A DNA stretch of 64,000 nucleotides from Gammaproteobacteria bacterium (GCA_014859375.1 JACUUH010000001.1:1-64000), one strand, 5' to 3'. Positions 37,710 through 48,455 are shown, numbered from the stretch's first letter. Notes: generated by a model not told the origin, from the sequence alone. Program-made: numbers and translations.

Positions 37710-39203
37710 GTGAAGAGCATGATGCAACAAAATAACCCATACTTCCAAGCGCCACAACCACAGGCGCAAGCTCGAGTCACAAAGGCAATCTTTGTTGAGA
37801 CTGGAACTTACAATGACATGGCTTCCCGACCATACGCCACTAACATCAATCCCGGTGCTGTGGATTATTTTAAAGAAGTAACGCAGGGTGGGTCTAATTT
37901 CTCTGCAGCTAGTATTGCAGGTGCCGCCAGTTCATTTCTAAATCCACTTGCTCAACCTGTAGGTTTTGTGGGTATTACTAACGGATGGGATATCTCAAGA
38001 TTTAGATTCATGTTAGAAATAACTATACATTCAAATCTTGGCCCACCCCAAAGAAAAATTCTGCAAGGGTATACATCACATGCGGGTATTTCCAATAACC
38101 AGCACATAGACCCTAACATGATGTTGCATTTCAATAACGTTATCACCTTGAGAGATAGTGTTTATGATACACCTCATGGTAGAAATATTCAGACTACTGT
38201 AGTTGAGTCTAACCATTTGATTACAGGCAATGCTGACTTTGGTGCTGGAAATGTTACACACGCCATGCGACCTCAGGATCTCTTCTGCTCTATGACTGTT
38301 AACCAGTTAGGTTTTGATGACATTGTGGACACCAGAACTACATTCACAGACTCTCCAATTAAGAAGTCTAGAAGAAGTAATGGTTCACCAACGCATTATC
38401 TTTCAAATTCTTTGAAAGCTTATGTACAAAGTCATTCAGCACCAGATCTCATAGACTCCTTAGGTGGCGCAGAAGTACATAATACTAGCATGGGTCTTGT
38501 GCAAGAGAACTCTGTGGCAGCAGATACCTTCTTTCAAACTTTGATTGATAAGACTTCTAGTTTCCAAGAAGGTGGTACTATAACTTACGGGGAGATGATG
38601 TATGTTCATCCAGAGTTAGACCATGTAGGTATTTTCATTCCAGCCAAGGCTGTTAATAAGATGCCGACAATGTCTGGTAATCCAATGCGAGAAGCACATC
38701 AACGTGGTCAAACGGAGAATTGGAATACGGCTACTTTGGAAACGGTTTGGGCGGCTTCACTATCTCAGTCTATTCCATCAATTATGTTAGACTTGATGAT
38801 TACTCGCATAGGGTTCACAGCAACAAATAGAACTACCAATGGTCAGACAGACATTCGTATATTCGATAGTCAGACATTCGCCGATGGTTTAGATCTTAAA
38901 CCTTATATCGAATGGTTTAACACTCGTTTAGTTCATGAGGTTATTAATAACTTAGTGACTGCTAATAACATTGACTATGAGTTAACCGCTCTAGTAGATG
39001 TTTTAGGTGAGACGAGATTGACTATTTCTGTGGCGGGTGAACATCCTGTGGATTATGCGGCACCATCCTTTGCAGATGCTTTATTTACCCCTGTTTTAAC
39101 ACAGGATCAACAACATCTAAGAAACGTTGCACATGACTTAGAATCCTTGGCTACTCACATTAGACCAGAGGTTCATTATGATCACAGCGATACAATACTT
39201 TAG
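37710..39203 (+). CDS. phiKZ gp69-like protein (candidate nuclear import factor Imp1/PicA by synteny)
   Basis: 497 aa, between gp68-like and gp70-like genes; start probably ATG 37719/37722. Confidence 0.45.
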   Translation: MKSMMQQNNPYFQAPQPQAQARVTKAIFVETGTYNDMASRPYATNINPGAVDYFKEVTQGGSNFSAASIAGAASSFLNPLAQPVGFVGITNGWDISRFRFMLEITIHSNLGPPQRKILQGYTSHAGISNNQHIDPNMMLHFNNVITLRDSVYDTPHGRNIQTTVVESNHLITGNADFGAGNVTHAMRPQDLFCSMTVNQLGFDDIVDTRTTFTDSPIKKSRRSNGSPTHYLSNSLKAYVQSHSAPDLIDSLGGAEVHNTSMGLVQENSVAADTFFQTLIDKTSSFQEGGTITYGEMMYVHPELDHVGIFIPAKAVNKMPTMSGNPMREAHQRGQTENWNTATLETVWAASLSQSIPSIMLDLMITRIGFTATNRTTNGQTDIRIFDSQTFADGLDLKPYIEWFNTRLVHEVINNLVTANNIDYELTALVDVLGETRLTISVAGEHPVDYAAPSFADALFTPVLTQDQQHLRNVAHDLESLATHIRPEVHYDHSDTIL

Positions 39204-39211
39204 GAGATAAC

Positions 39212-40531
39212 ATGAAAGTAAAAGACGTCATAGATTTCTACGAAGGTCTATTAGGGTCAATGGGTGTGGAAGCAGATGAGAATGGTCTGCTTTCCAACGT
39301 TTTAAATAGCGACACCAAATTACCATTTACCGTAGAAGGTAAAAGATTAGCTCTTCCAACTCGAGAAGTATTGAGAAATGCGGATTGGGATAACTACATG
39401 GCATTTCATCCGTTGAGTGAGAATGTGTATCGTGGTGAAAGTAAAATCATCAAAGCTTTACGTGCAGCTACTGTATTTAGAATCACTTCTGTTATTAGTG
39501 TACTTTTAATAGAGTTGACTGAATTGGCAGCTAATCAAAATAAACATAAGAAACTTACTCCAAGACAAAGTGAGTTATTATCTTGTTTTGATAAACCAGA
39601 TAAGCGTACATTGGTCGACTTTGCTAAGATTACAGATGCTATTAGCTTCCCAGGAACTGAAAGACGTTTATGTAGTCTCTATATTAAGCGTGGTGGTAAA
39701 CTTAGCGGCGAAGGTTATAGTCGTGTAGCCATTATGAGCTTTCCGATTACAGATGAGTTTGATAATGACGATAGAAGTATCTTTGGTGTCAAGTTAAGAG
39801 TCAAAGACTTTAATTCTTTCGTTAAGTTATTTAATTACATCTTACCTTACGCTGGGTCTAATGAAGAATATAGCTACGGTTCTAATTCTAAAGAAGCTCC
39901 GTATTTTGATTCATTAGTTAGAAGCTTTTTAAAGGTAGCTGTGGCAGTTAATGATAAAACAGAATTGTTTTATGATTTCCTAGATGCACCTGATAGCATT
40001 ACCATAGATACTTCATGGGAAGATGGTTTGGAAAACATTTCTATTTTCCGAGATCTTATTCCTGCGTTATCTGGAAATTCAGGTGATCCTGGTGTTGAAG
40101 AGCAAGAGAGTGCAAACGAGAATACTGCAGCTGAGTCAACTAGAAGACTTACGCCTGAAGTACCTACACCCCCACCTCAACAGCAACCATATCAGCAACC
40201 TTATCCACCGCAACAAGGCGGTCAACCTGGATACGGCATGGTTCAACAACCAATGCAACATCCACAGCAAGGAGGTTATCATCAACCTCAGCAGCAACAG
40301 ACTCCTCCATGGGAAGAAGAAGCTGCAGAAGGTAGCGTTAGTTTTAGTGAGATGATGGCTAAGAAGTTTGGTTCACAACCTACTCCCCCACCACCACCTC
40401 AACAACCTTACTATCAGCAACCAATGCCTAATGTTGCACCTTACCCAGGTTATCAGCAACCAATGCAGTACCCACAACAACCAATGCAAGGTTATGGTCA
40501 GCCATATCCACCTAGATACCAAGGTATCTAA
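39212..40531 (+). CDS. gp70-like protein with Q/P/Y-rich low-complexity C-terminus
   Basis: C-terminal ~120 aa composed of QQPYQQPYPPQQGG...QQPMQ repeats. Confidence 0.5.
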   Translation: MKVKDVIDFYEGLLGSMGVEADENGLLSNVLNSDTKLPFTVEGKRLALPTREVLRNADWDNYMAFHPLSENVYRGESKIIKALRAATVFRITSVISVLLIELTELAANQNKHKKLTPRQSELLSCFDKPDKRTLVDFAKITDAISFPGTERRLCSLYIKRGGKLSGEGYSRVAIMSFPITDEFDNDDRSIFGVKLRVKDFNSFVKLFNYILPYAGSNEEYSYGSNSKEAPYFDSLVRSFLKVAVAVNDKTELFYDFLDAPDSITIDTSWEDGLENISIFRDLIPALSGNSGDPGVEEQESANENTAAESTRRLTPEVPTPPPQQQPYQQPYPPQQGGQPGYGMVQQPMQHPQQGGYHQPQQQQTPPWEEEAAEGSVSFSEMMAKKFGSQPTPPPPPQQPYYQQPMPNVAPYPGYQQPMQYPQQPMQGYGQPYPPRYQGI

Positions 40532-40561
40532 GTTACGCATTTAAGTTGTTAAGGGCATAAA

Positions 40562-40590
40562 AAAGAAGGGATAAAACCCTTCTTTTTTTT
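40562..40590. terminator. terminator between convergent genes
   Basis: AAGAAGGG-ATAAAA-CCCTTCTT followed by T tract. Confidence 0.75.
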
Positions 40591-40939
40591 ATTTATTTTT
40601 GACTTGCAAATAAAGTTGTCTGATATTATCTACCACGGACAGATCTGGTATTAAAAGATACTTCAAGTCTTGATCAACCTCATTAGGATTAAATATGTTA
40701 TTCAATCTCATTATTAACCAATGGTGTTCTCTTCTTATACCTAGTGTTGACACTAACCCATAGAAGTCACCTCTATGTTTATAAACTTCATGAGGTTGTA
40801 GGGCTATAGGTGTGGTAGCTGAATGGGTCCTTAAGTAGTTCATGTATATCTCCAAAACTCTTCTGAATTTTGGTTCATAATACTCTTTAGGTCCGTCCAC
40901 ACCAGATAGTTTATTTATAGACATCGTCATATCAACCAC
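40589..40939 (-). CDS. hypothetical protein
   Basis: 116 aa ORF embedded between plus-strand genes. Confidence 0.5.
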   Translation of the reverse strand: MVDMTMSINKLSGVDGPKEYYEPKFRRVLEIYMNYLRTHSATTPIALQPHEVYKHRGDFYGLVSTLGIRREHHWLIMRLNNIFNPNEVDQDLKYLLIPDLSVVDNIRQLYLQVKNK

Positions 40940-40957
40940 CTTTAATGAAAAATTTTT

Positions 40958-40990
40958 TAATTACATACTATCATAATGTCTACAGTAGAT
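40958..40990 (+). promoter_or_regulatory. promoter-like element TTACATACTATCATAATGTCTACAG
   Basis: CATACTAT at 40964-40971, as upstream of 36189. Confidence 0.45.
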
Positions 40991-41014
40991 AAACACAATT
41001 ATAGGAGTACAACA

Positions 41015-42220
41015 ATGGCAAATGAACTCAGACCAGAGTTTCTGTCTATCAACTCGTTAAACCCCTGGACACAACACGACAGTAGTCCACGGGGTTACAT
41101 GTTCTCTGCCTCGCATATTGCACAGGCTTTAGTAATCGACGGTGCAACACCAAGACGTTGCCAAACAGGTACTGAGAGAGAATTTGGGAAGTATACCTTT
41201 AATATTAAATTCCCATACGATTCTCAGATTATTAAAGTCATCCCTAAATACCGACACACATTAGGTAATGACAACATCAAGGATAATCCTGCGACATTAA
41301 TTATTTACGAAAGAGTAGATACTAAAGAAGTTGGTATTGTGGAAATGATTCGACATTCAACTGCCGTGGATGTTAAACACCAGCATTTCGGATTTAGATA
41401 CAAATATAAATCTATTGCCGAAACTATATCTGAAGGTATGGTTGTGCATGGTGGTACAATAATAGCAGATTCTCCATCAATTGACGATGCAGGTAATTAT
41501 AATTACGGAGTCGAATCAAACGTTGCTTTTATGTCTGTACCGGGTATCATTGAAGATGGTGTAGTGGTTTCAGAGTCTTACCTTAAGAAGATCTCTTCAA
41601 AAGGTTTTGAGAAACGAGTAACATCGTGGGGTAAGGAGTATTATCCTCTAAACTTATACGGTGATGTTAATAACTATAAACCCTTCCCTGACATAGGTGA
41701 TAGAATCAGAGATGATGGCTTGCTATTTGCCTTAAGATCATACGATGATTTATTAGGACCGGTGGAGATGAATAAAGCATCTTTACAATCACCTGACTAC
41801 GTATTTGATAAGTTAGTCTATGCTAAACCAGGTGCAAAGGTAGTTGACGTTGCTGTTCACCACGATACCATTAATCGTAATCCTCCTACACCAGTGGGTA
41901 TGGAAGTACAGGTGGATAAATACCACCAGGCAATGGTGAGATATTACACTACCATTCTAGAAACTTATAATGAGCTGCATAGAGTTAGAAAGGATTCATT
42001 GGTAGTAACTCCTGAATTTCATAGACTTGTTGTGGAGGCTGTGGGGTATATAGGCCTGGACGGTAATCCATTAACAAAACACTTGAAAAGTAAGGATGTG
42101 GTTAAACGTCGAGTTCAAAAACTTCATAGAAGAAAAGAAATTGATGACTGGCGCGTTGAAGTAACTTTTGAGTACGATGTATCACCCGTTGACGGTTTTA
42201 AAATTACAGATGCGCACGGT
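41015..42220 (+). CDS. non-virion RNA polymerase beta-like subunit, exon 1 (phiKZ gp71-like)
   Basis: Beta C-terminal-half features: VPGIIEDGVVVSESY, HRRKEIDDWRVE, DGFKITDAHG. ATG 41015 has TAGGAG upstream. Confidence 0.8.
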
Positions 42221-43412
42221 GGTTAGAAACAATTTGAGTTTCTACTTAGGATAAATATGCTAAGTGATCTTCAATTTGATTTTGACAAAAAATGGATGGA
42301 ATTAATTGAGTTGTATCAATTTCCATTCGATAGATTACCCAGTGTAAATCCAAATAACATTGTTTTTACACAACCTGTACCCAGATTAAAATCAAAACCA
42401 GTACCATGGATGATTTTTAATAAACCAATAATGGTTAATTTGAAGTACAGACTTATTCCAAACTTTCCCTTCAACGCCATATGCAAGAAAGGTGAAGTCA
42501 TCTCAATAGTTACTGGTAAAATACTTCCAGTTAGTATTTATCACGAATACCCAACTGTTGAGGTTTATGACCCACTAAGTTTGCGGCACCGCAGTGTTAA
42601 GTTACACAGACTCTTAGCTTTGGCTTGGATTAAAAATAATATTCCTTGGGAAAAACCGTATGTTAATCATAAAAACGGTAACAAGGTAGATTATAGACTT
42701 TCTAATCTAGAGTGGTGTTCTTCATCGGAGAATGCAACGCATGCTATTAAACATGGGTTAAGAAAAGATAACTTTACATGTACGGTAAAGAATATAGAAA
42801 CAGGGGAAAGTGTCGATCTTGAATCTATTAGAAACGCCTGTCGTTTCATGGGTATTAGCGAAGACACTCACTTCAAAGATTTACAACGTTGGATGGAACG
42901 AGATGGTTCCATATGTGGAAAATACACGATTACTAAACACAGCTCTAAAAGCGGTGTTAAGAATGAAGGGTTTAGGGTAACTGCTAAGAGTGACAAAGAA
43001 ACTTTAGAGTTTAATTCACTTAGGAAAGCCGCTACACATTTTAACGTTGATAGATCTGTTATTCGAGACGGTAGAGTTTGGAAAGGGTATAAATTGTCAA
43101 TATATAGCCCGACCGTGTAGTGATACACGGTTGAAACTTCTCTAATTGCTGGAAACTCCCGTTAGGGTTAACGTAGGATACTGAGCTGTAAAGACTCAGC
43201 GACCCCTGAAAATCGTTAACATAGGGACAATCAGCAGCGAAGCTTCCCATAGGGAAGAACGTTCAACGACTAAGACATTTACCAGTCTGTACATCCAAGT
43301 GGATGGAAACGGGAAGGCACTTTATTGTAAAGTGTAAGATATAGTCTGTTCTACATGGAGACATGTAGCGTGTGCACGTAATGGTGCGGGTGAGAAGTAA
43401 CGAATCTCATTG
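42221..43412 (+). mobile_element. group I intron with HNH ORF, between HG and NKKKGV codons of the beta subunit
   Basis: Core landmarks AATTGCTGGAAA, GCAGCGAAGCTTCCCATAGGGAAG, GTTCAACGACTA, AAGATATAGTCT, as in the 29.6 kb intron. 5' splice site inferred from protein alignment logic and may be off by a few nt. Confidence 0.75.
42257..43120 (+). CDS. intron-encoded HNH endonuclease (phiKZ gp72-like position)
   Basis: [49 protein letters not shown]. Confidence 0.8.
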   Translation: MLSDLQFDFDKKWMELIELYQFPFDRLPSVNPNNIVFTQPVPRLKSKPVPWMIFNKPIMVNLKYRLIPNFPFNAICKKGEVISIVTGKILPVSIYHEYPTVEVYDPLSLRHRSVKLHRLLALAWIKNNIPWEKPYVNHKNGNKVDYRLSNLEWCSSSENATHAIKHGLRKDNFTCTVKNIETGESVDLESIRNACRFMGISEDTHFKDLQRWMERDGSICGKYTITKHSSKSGVKNEGFRVTAKSDKETLEFNSLRKAATHFNVDRSVIRDGRVWKGYKLSIYSPTV

Positions 43413-44327
43413 AACAAAAAGAAAGGAGTTATCGTAGGTGTGTGGCCAGATGAAAAGATGCCTGTTGACAGAAATGGCAACAGAGCTGAAATTATCATGG
43501 ATGGTGACGCCACTATTAAACGTATGAATATTGGTCGTCTTTATGAACAATGGTTAAACGCATGTTCAAGAGACGTTACAAATAGAGTACGTGACATGGT
43601 AGAGAACGATCATAAAAATGGATGGCAACAAGCTTATGATTATTTGTTGGGGTATTATGAAATTTGCTCTCCAAGAATGAGGGCTCTATTTGATAAATAT
43701 CCTAAACCTAAACAACATGTGGAGGAAATTCTTAAAGATGGTGTTTACCTTTGGCTACCGACAGATAATCCTCGAGATAGCATGGAAGCTATTAAGATGT
43801 TAAAGGATGGTCCATACGCACCAACCTTTGGTCCTGTTACTTATGCTGAGGGAGTAGTTACGGATAGAAACGTATTAATAGGTAGTTTGTACATAATGCT
43901 CTTAGAGAAAACTGGCTCTGATTGGTCTGGCGTATCCTCAGCTAAACTTCAACATTTTGGTATTCCAGCCAGAGTTTCTAACAGTGATAAGTATTCTAGT
44001 CCAGGTAGAAACCAACCCGTGCGTATTTTAGGTGAGTCTGAAGTGCGTCTATTAAACTCGGTCATAGGTTCTGATACAACTGTGGATATGTTGGATCAAT
44101 CCAATTCTCCAACTACACACAAGTATATCGTTAATAAGATCCTTAGATCAGATCAACCCACAAACATAGATGTAATGGTTGATAGAAAAGAAGTCCCTCT
44201 GGGTAATGCTAGATCTAACTTATTTGTCAAACACATCATGGAATGTGGTGGTGTCAAATTTGTCAGAGAGATAGATGACCCTATCAGAGCGCAGGATGTT
44301 GAAAACCAATTAAAAGGTAAGGGGTAA
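43413..44327 (+). CDS. non-virion RNA polymerase beta-like subunit, exon 2 (phiKZ gp73-like)
   Basis: NKKKGVIVGVWPDEKMPVDRNGNRAEIIMDGDATIKRMNIGRLYEQW matches beta-subunit GNKGV...MP...RMNIGQ. Confidence 0.8.
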   Translation, partial: NKKKGVIVGVWPDEKMPVDRNGNRAEIIMDGDATIKRMNIGRLYEQWLNACSRDVTNRVRDMVENDHKNGWQQAYDYLLGYYEICSPRMRALFDKYPKPKQHVEEILKDGVYLWLPTDNPRDSMEAIKMLKDGPYAPTFGPVTYAEGVVTDRNVLIGSLYIMLLEKTGSDWSGVSSAKLQHFGIPARVSNSDKYSSPGRNQPVRILGESEVRLLNSVIGSDTTVDMLDQSNSPTTHKYIVNKILRSDQPTNIDVMVDRKEVPLGNARSNLFVKHIMECGGVKFVREIDDPIRAQDVENQLKGKG

Positions 44328-44330
44328 AAC

Positions 44331-46313
44331 ATGAGTGTAGTCAATGCACGAGATATTTATAACCTAACTAAAGATAAAGTTTGGAGATTACCTGAAGGTA
44401 AAATGTCTCTAAAGTTTGACGATGGTGTGGTTATTGAGACTACCAATAGAGCCACTGTTTTCTCTTGGTATTTAGGTGTGTATCACCGAATGTATCCTAA
44501 GACACCCTTACTTGCCAGGCATCATTTAGGTGACCGGCAGATTGGTAAGAATACACACTTAGATATTTTAGGTGATGCGTTATTCGATGCAGTGGATGCA
44601 TATAACGGTAGTCTTAACATGGAAGAACTATCGTTAAAGGCTTATCAGCTTACAAATGAAATCTATAATGATTTTACTACTAGACTTAAAGCCTATGTAT
44701 CTACAATTACTATTCTTGATTTTCTGGATGCTTTGGAACATCCAGAAATAAAGAAAGCTAACAGTGAAGTCAAACCAACGCAGTTATCTATAGACCAAAC
44801 CTATCAAGCTATTGGTGGGGTGTTGAAAAGAGATGGTGAATTGGTTGGTAATACTGTATCTAGAATGGCTAAGTCCGGTCTAGTATCAATGGGTCAGATT
44901 TTACAATGTGTGGGACCGCGTGGTTACCTAACGGACATTGATTCTAACATCTTTAGAAAACCCGTATTAACAGGCTATGCACAAGGCGTTAATCTTCTGT
45001 ATGATTCAATGATAGAATCTAGATCTGCTTCTAAGGCATTAATGTTTGCTAAAGATCCAGTGGCTGAATCTGAATACTTTAATAGACAGATGCAGTTGAT
45101 GGCGTCAATAGTTACACGTGTTCACGAAGGTGATTGTGGTTCTAATGAATACATCCTCTTTAAAGTTAGATCCAGTGATTTACAAAAGATTACTGGTAAG
45201 TATTACTTGGATGAGACAGATAAGAAGTTAAAAGAAGTTAGAGCGGGCGATAGACATTTGGTGGGTCAACTGCTTAAATTTAGAAGTCCTCTCAAATGTA
45301 AGCATTCTGATTCGTACGGCGTGTGTAGTACTTGCTATGGTGCTTTGCATAAATCTTTACCCTTGCAGACCAACGTGGGGCACATTAGTGCAACTGTTTT
45401 ATGTGAGAAGATTTCACAAAACGTGTTATCTACTAAACATTTGGACGGTTCATCTAAGGTAGATGATTTTGAGATTAGTGATTACGATTCTAGATATATT
45501 AGATCCGAGTCAAATGTCATTGACCCCAAGGACGGTGGTGAGGGCGGCACAGTAATAAAGTTATCTGAAAGACTCAAAGGTGCCAAGATTAAGATGACTC
45601 TGGTGGAATCACAAGCCAGAAACTTATCTGATATCGAATACCATAAAGTTGAAGCCTTGGCACCTAGTCAGATTACAAGTTTGACAGAAGTGGCCTTTAC
45701 TTTAGAAAATAAAGAAGGGTTTACAGAGACCGTAACAATCCCTGTAAGTATGGGTAGTAGATTTTCATGGTTAACATTTGATGCTTTGAAGTATGTCAAA
45801 GAAAAAGGTTGGCATTTGTCTTCTAAGGGTAATTATGTTATCGACCTTACTGACTGGGATAACGATCTACCGTTGTTCCAACTGCCGTTAAAACACACTG
45901 ATATGGTTCAGTATATGAAGACCATTAAACGGTTTGTAATTCACGCAGGTAAACCTTACCGTGGACCTGATAGTAAAACTATTAAACCGGTAGTGGATAG
46001 AAAGCTAATAGATTTTTACAATCTTATTTCATCCAAACTATCTGTTAACTTAGTCTCATTGGAAATAATCATGCTTTCAGCCATGATTAGAAGCGAAGCG
46101 GATAGAGACTTTAGATTACCGAGACCTGTTACCTCTGGTGAATTAGGTTCTTACGATGAGAATATGGGCTTTAGATCCATGGGTGTTTCGATGGCGTATC
46201 AGGCACAGTCTAGAAGACTAACTGACACTAGATCGTTTACAATCAGAACTAGACCAGATTCTTTATTTGATAATTTATTGTTACCTTTCCCCCATGCTAA
46301 TCCTAGAGATTAA
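44331..46313 (+). CDS. non-virion RNA polymerase beta-prime-like C-terminal subunit (phiKZ gp74-like)
   Basis: RSPLKCKHSDSYGVCSTCYG zinc site and GHISATVLCEKISQNVLSTKHL beta-prime-like region. Confidence 0.75.
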   Translation: MSVVNARDIYNLTKDKVWRLPEGKMSLKFDDGVVIETTNRATVFSWYLGVYHRMYPKTPLLARHHLGDRQIGKNTHLDILGDALFDAVDAYNGSLNMEELSLKAYQLTNEIYNDFTTRLKAYVSTITILDFLDALEHPEIKKANSEVKPTQLSIDQTYQAIGGVLKRDGELVGNTVSRMAKSGLVSMGQILQCVGPRGYLTDIDSNIFRKPVLTGYAQGVNLLYDSMIESRSASKALMFAKDPVAESEYFNRQMQLMASIVTRVHEGDCGSNEYILFKVRSSDLQKITGKYYLDETDKKLKEVRAGDRHLVGQLLKFRSPLKCKHSDSYGVCSTCYGALHKSLPLQTNVGHISATVLCEKISQNVLSTKHLDGSSKVDDFEISDYDSRYIRSESNVIDPKDGGEGGTVIKLSERLKGAKIKMTLVESQARNLSDIEYHKVEALAPSQITSLTEVAFTLENKEGFTETVTIPVSMGSRFSWLTFDALKYVKEKGWHLSSKGNYVIDLTDWDNDLPLFQLPLKHTDMVQYMKTIKRFVIHAGKPYRGPDSKTIKPVVDRKLIDFYNLISSKLSVNLVSLEIIMLSAMIRSEADRDFRLPRPVTSGELGSYDENMGFRSMGVSMAYQAQSRRLTDTRSFTIRTRPDSLFDNLLLPFPHANPRD

Positions 46314-46372
46314 AGAAAGGGTAAAAAAAGGGTTCAATTAAGAACCCTTTACTTTAAACAAAAGGAGTGATA

Positions 46373-47914
46373 ATGGAGCACTCAAACGCCATCGCGCGAA
46401 TTGATGTTTATAGTCATCACTTTTGCATTTATCGTTTCGATGGGTATTTTCAAGACAAGTTAAGGGACTATTGCAGAACCATAGCCGAATACGGATTAAT
46501 AAGACTACCTACGGGTAAGTTCGTCCGTGGTATGAAGAAAGTATATGTGGGTGTTGATAAAGACAGAACTGTTTTTAGAATACACATTAACTTACTTGAT
46601 GACTTCTTAACATTTATGTCTAATCGGGGTATAAATGAAAAGAGATTTACCATTATTAGGAAAAGATTATACTCCGCACATTTCGCCGATCTTAAATATG
46701 TTGACGATAGAGCACCTAGGGATTACCAAGCGCCTATCATAGACTATATAGTAGACCCTGGCAAAACTAAGGTAGTTACATTAGATCCTGGTAGAGGTAA
46801 AACTTTTATAGCGCTAAGAGCTATCCATCTTTTAAGAGTTAGAGCTTTTTTCTGCATCAAAGCAATGTATTTGGAAAAATGGGTTGGCGATGCTAAGCAA
46901 GCTTTTGATTTTAAGAAAGGTGAGCTCCTAGTTATAAGAGGTGCAGATGCTTTAAAGTCATTAATGAATATGGCAGGTACAGAGGAATATAACGGTAAGA
47001 TAATTCTTTGCTCCAATACTACATTCTTACTCTACCTTAAACAGTACGAGTTATATAAGAGTAACGTAAAGGACTTGGGTTATAGATATCTTCCTCATGA
47101 GTTATTGGAAGCTTTGGATATAGGTCTGCGAGTTATTGATGAGGTTCATCAGGACTTCCATCTTAATTTTAGACAGGACTTGTATTCTCATGTTCCAAAA
47201 ACCTTATCCCTATCCGGAACATTAATAACAAAAGATCCATTCACTAGAAGAATGTACGATGTCATGTTTCCACCAGAGGAAAGATGTCATATCGTTCATA
47301 GAGTAGTGTATTTGCGGGTTAGCGCGTTTCTTTATCGAATAAGAGATGCTGATAATCGAGTTAAATATACTAACCATCAGCTCAAAGCTTATTCGCATAT
47401 GAGATTTGAGAAGAGTATACGTAGAGACAAGAAGCTTTTAAAGCCATATCTTGAAATGATCATGGAACTGGTGAGAACTAAGTTTATTGAAAATAGAGAA
47501 GATGGTCAAAAGGCTTTGATTTACTTTACTACTGTTGAAATGTGTACCAAGATGACAGATCTTTTAAAAGAGAACTTCAGTCATTTAAAAATCAGTAGAT
47601 ATACTCAAGAAGATGATTATAGTGAAATGCTAGAATCTGACCTAATAGTGTCCACACTTAAATCGTTAGGTACAGCCCACGATATACCAGGTTTGGTACT
47701 AGCGGTAATGACAGATGCATTGGATAGCGTGCAGGGTAACCTACAGGCTTCTGGTAGGCTTAGAGAGGTAAAGGATTGGGACATTACCCCTGAGTTTATT
47801 TATCTGGTTTGCACAGACATCAATAAACACATGATTTACCATGAATCCAAGAAGGAGTTGTTTGCAGGAAGAGTTCTTTCCCATGACAATATCTTCTCAG
47901 GATACACTTTATAA
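46373..47914 (+). CDS. SF2 DNA/RNA helicase (UvsW-like)
   Basis: RDYQAPIIDYI, DPGRGKT Walker A, VIDEVH motif II, SLSGT motif III, C-terminal helicase region. Track ORF starts at GTG 46367. Confidence 0.75.
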   Translation: MEHSNAIARIDVYSHHFCIYRFDGYFQDKLRDYCRTIAEYGLIRLPTGKFVRGMKKVYVGVDKDRTVFRIHINLLDDFLTFMSNRGINEKRFTIIRKRLYSAHFADLKYVDDRAPRDYQAPIIDYIVDPGKTKVVTLDPGRGKTFIALRAIHLLRVRAFFCIKAMYLEKWVGDAKQAFDFKKGELLVIRGADALKSLMNMAGTEEYNGKIILCSNTTFLLYLKQYELYKSNVKDLGYRYLPHELLEALDIGLRVIDEVHQDFHLNFRQDLYSHVPKTLSLSGTLITKDPFTRRMYDVMFPPEERCHIVHRVVYLRVSAFLYRIRDADNRVKYTNHQLKAYSHMRFEKSIRRDKKLLKPYLEMIMELVRTKFIENREDGQKALIYFTTVEMCTKMTDLLKENFSHLKISRYTQEDDYSEMLESDLIVSTLKSLGTAHDIPGLVLAVMTDALDSVQGNLQASGRLREVKDWDITPEFIYLVCTDINKHMIYHESKKELFAGRVLSHDNIFSGYTL

Positions 47915-47939
47915 CTTTAACTATTCATAGGGGTTAACT

Positions 47940-48380
47940 ATGTCAGAAACAGAACTTAAAACGTTGAGAGCTGGGTTACAATTCACAAACGACGTTTATC
48001 CTCCGTTGGACAAAGATACTGCAGCGTATACTAATGTGGTGCAAGGCGAATTTACTTTTCCAGTAACAAAGGCCGATGGTCGTTTAAGTTATTGCGAAGA
48101 AGTAGAACAAGTTTTCGATGAAGTCTGTAGGTTCCTAAGAGAAACTAATGTGATTCACACACATTGGCGTTTACTAATTGCGTTGGATGGACGTTGCTGG
48201 TTCATAGAACCTAATACGGAAATATACGATGTAGTTAAGGCAAATCCTAATAATTGGATTGACTTTATCTATAAGGTAAATGAAGATGATAAACCACCAG
48301 TCAAATACGAACTGGGATATTTTGATTATCCTGATTCAGAAGAATGGTGTGTAATAGGTGTTGAACCTGTGAAGTGTTAA
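47940..48380 (+). CDS. hypothetical protein
   Basis: 146 aa ORF. Confidence 0.55.
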   Translation: MSETELKTLRAGLQFTNDVYPPLDKDTAAYTNVVQGEFTFPVTKADGRLSYCEEVEQVFDEVCRFLRETNVIHTHWRLLIALDGRCWFIEPNTEIYDVVKANPNNWIDFIYKVNEDDKPPVKYELGYFDYPDSEEWCVIGVEPVKC

Positions 48381-48412
48381 AGTTAAGACCGGGTTAATGC
48401 TCGGTCTTAACT
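48381..48412 (+). terminator. hairpin terminator
   Basis: AGTTAAGACCG...CGGTCTTAACT. Confidence 0.6.
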
Positions 48413-48455
48413 ATATTTATTCGTTTTATAATTAGAAAAAAGAAGGTACTTGTAA

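Noticed and set aside
40023-40355. 110-aa ORF in another frame of the gp70-like gene
   Set aside because: Arises from the repetitive Q/P-codon region; no RBS or motif.
42224-42251. TAGAAAC...GTTTCTA hairpin as a standalone terminator after the 40976 ORF
   Set aside because: No T tract; better explained as part of the group I intron's 5' structured region.
43059-43513. Minus-strand ORFs over the second intron core
   Set aside because: Antisense to the ribozyme core and exon; explained by intron structure.
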